From an uncultured Clostridia bacterium (GTDB taxonomy: Bacteria; Bacillota; Clostridia; Christensenellales; Aristaeellaceae), in contig CAKTTM010000127.1 of the NCBI GenBank assembly GCA_934615145.1, positions 1 to 5,712 on the forward strand: a DNA stretch of 5,712 nt, given 5' to 3'. The stretch's first letter is position 1. Each line of letters starts with the position of its first letter. Under the pieces are notes generated by a model. The model was not told where the DNA came from. It saw only the letters and a program-made list of their open reading frames with translations, and did no database searches. The translations under genes were made by a program, and so were the position numbers. This document shows positions 5,265-5,712 of the stretch, piece by piece.

Positions 5265-5712
5265 CACCTCATCATCTCCTGTATACTCTGCGCGATCACC
5301 TCTGCCGCCAGCCCGCTGCCCAGGGGCGAGGCGTGGCCGCCATCCCTGTCATAGAGCTCGACCTCAGGATGCGCCAGGCGATAGGCCTGCCAGCGCTCGC
5401 CCACGGGGGCGACGGGGATGTTGAGTTCCTTTCCCAGCGTCTCATAGCGCTCGGACATATGGGCCTGATAGCCCTCATCGCCCTTGCGGGCCCAGGTCTG
5501 GTACAGCATGGGTCTGGCGCCCGCCTGCTCGCACCAGGCGCGGATGCGCCGGGCGCCCGCCGCCATGTCGGCCCGCTCACCCATCGGGTGGGCGCGGTGC
5601 TGCAGCACCACCACATCATATCCGCCGTAGAGTATGTTGAAGCGGGTCTGCTCCTCCTCCATGTGGTAGTCAAGGCCCACGCCGCCCTTGGCCCGCATGG
5701 TCACCTGGGCGT
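5264..5712 (-). CDS. SGNH/GDSL-type hydrolase, C-terminal part (5' end beyond window)
   Basis: The frame is open to the right edge, so the N-terminus with the GDS nucleophile block lies outside; a GTG at 5704 is internal by its sequence context. The visible roughly 149 residues look like the back half of an SGNH-hydrolase-fold esterase. YDVVVLQ (29-35 counted from the GTG) resembles the W/Y-D-x-V-x-LQ strand of SGNH proteins. MLYQTWARKG (66-75) matches the P-x-L-x-x-T-W strand, and DRDGGHASPLGS (119-130) contains the D-x-x-H catalytic block with Asp121 and His124. Such enzymes cleave esters on carbohydrates or lipids, but the substrate is not evident. Its stop is 13 bases from the stop of the convergent unknown gene. 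Base and codon use are GC-rich like the rest of the window, unlike that neighbour. Confidence 0.8.
   Translation of the reverse strand, partial: AQVTMRAKGGVGLDYHMEEEQTRFNILYGGYDVVVLQHRAHPMGERADMAAGARRIRAWCEQAGARPMLYQTWARKGDEGYQAHMSERYETLGKELNIPVAPVGERWQAYRLAHPEVELYDRDGGHASPLGSGLAAEVIAQSIQEMMR

Overview
The window reads as part of a GC-rich bacterial chromosome (roughly 60-68% GC in the lines I counted). Almost every gene has a strong Shine-Dalgarno sequence (AGGAGG, GGGAGG or AAGGAG) 5-8 bases before an ATG. Together with an oxygen-sensitive sulfatase-maturase-type radical SAM enzyme and Firmicutes-like versions of several families, this suggests an anaerobic, high-GC member of the Firmicutes (Clostridia-like, possibly gut-associated). 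That placement is inference; no rRNA or taxonomic marker is present.

Left part (1-1627): an anaerobic sulfatase-maturating enzyme, cut by the window edge by probably only a few residues, runs rightward. It converges on a leftward, stand-alone riboflavin kinase that lacks the FAD synthetase half of ordinary RibF. The 133-base gap between them holds two inverted repeats and no gene. The kinase has a good sigma-70-type promoter in the 157-base divergent region shared with azlC.

Middle (1785-4062): azlC and azlD, the two subunits of a branched-chain amino acid exporter, overlap by one base. A consensus extended -10 promoter sits over the azlD stop codon and probably drives the next pair: a ThuA-family protein and a VOC/glyoxalase-fold protein that overlap by four bases (ATGA). 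A strong GC hairpin follows this pair.

Right part (4136-5712): a TTGACA-type promoter precedes an NfsA/NfrA-type FMN-dependent nitroreductase. After it comes a small gene of unknown function that is clearly AT-richer than its surroundings (128 of 270 bases G/C) and uses different codons, so it may be a recent arrival. It converges on the 3' part of an SGNH/GDSL-type hydrolase that runs off the right edge. A perfect 16-bp palindrome covers the junction between the two stop codons.

I do not see one integrated pathway. The genes are mostly separate short transcription units: protein modification, flavin supply, amino acid export, a possible sugar-modifying pair, flavin redox chemistry and ester hydrolysis. 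Two loose links are visible: the riboflavin kinase makes the FMN that the nitroreductase needs, and the ThuA and VOC proteins are translationally coupled. I found no CRISPR array, tRNA, rRNA, insertion sequence or phage gene.
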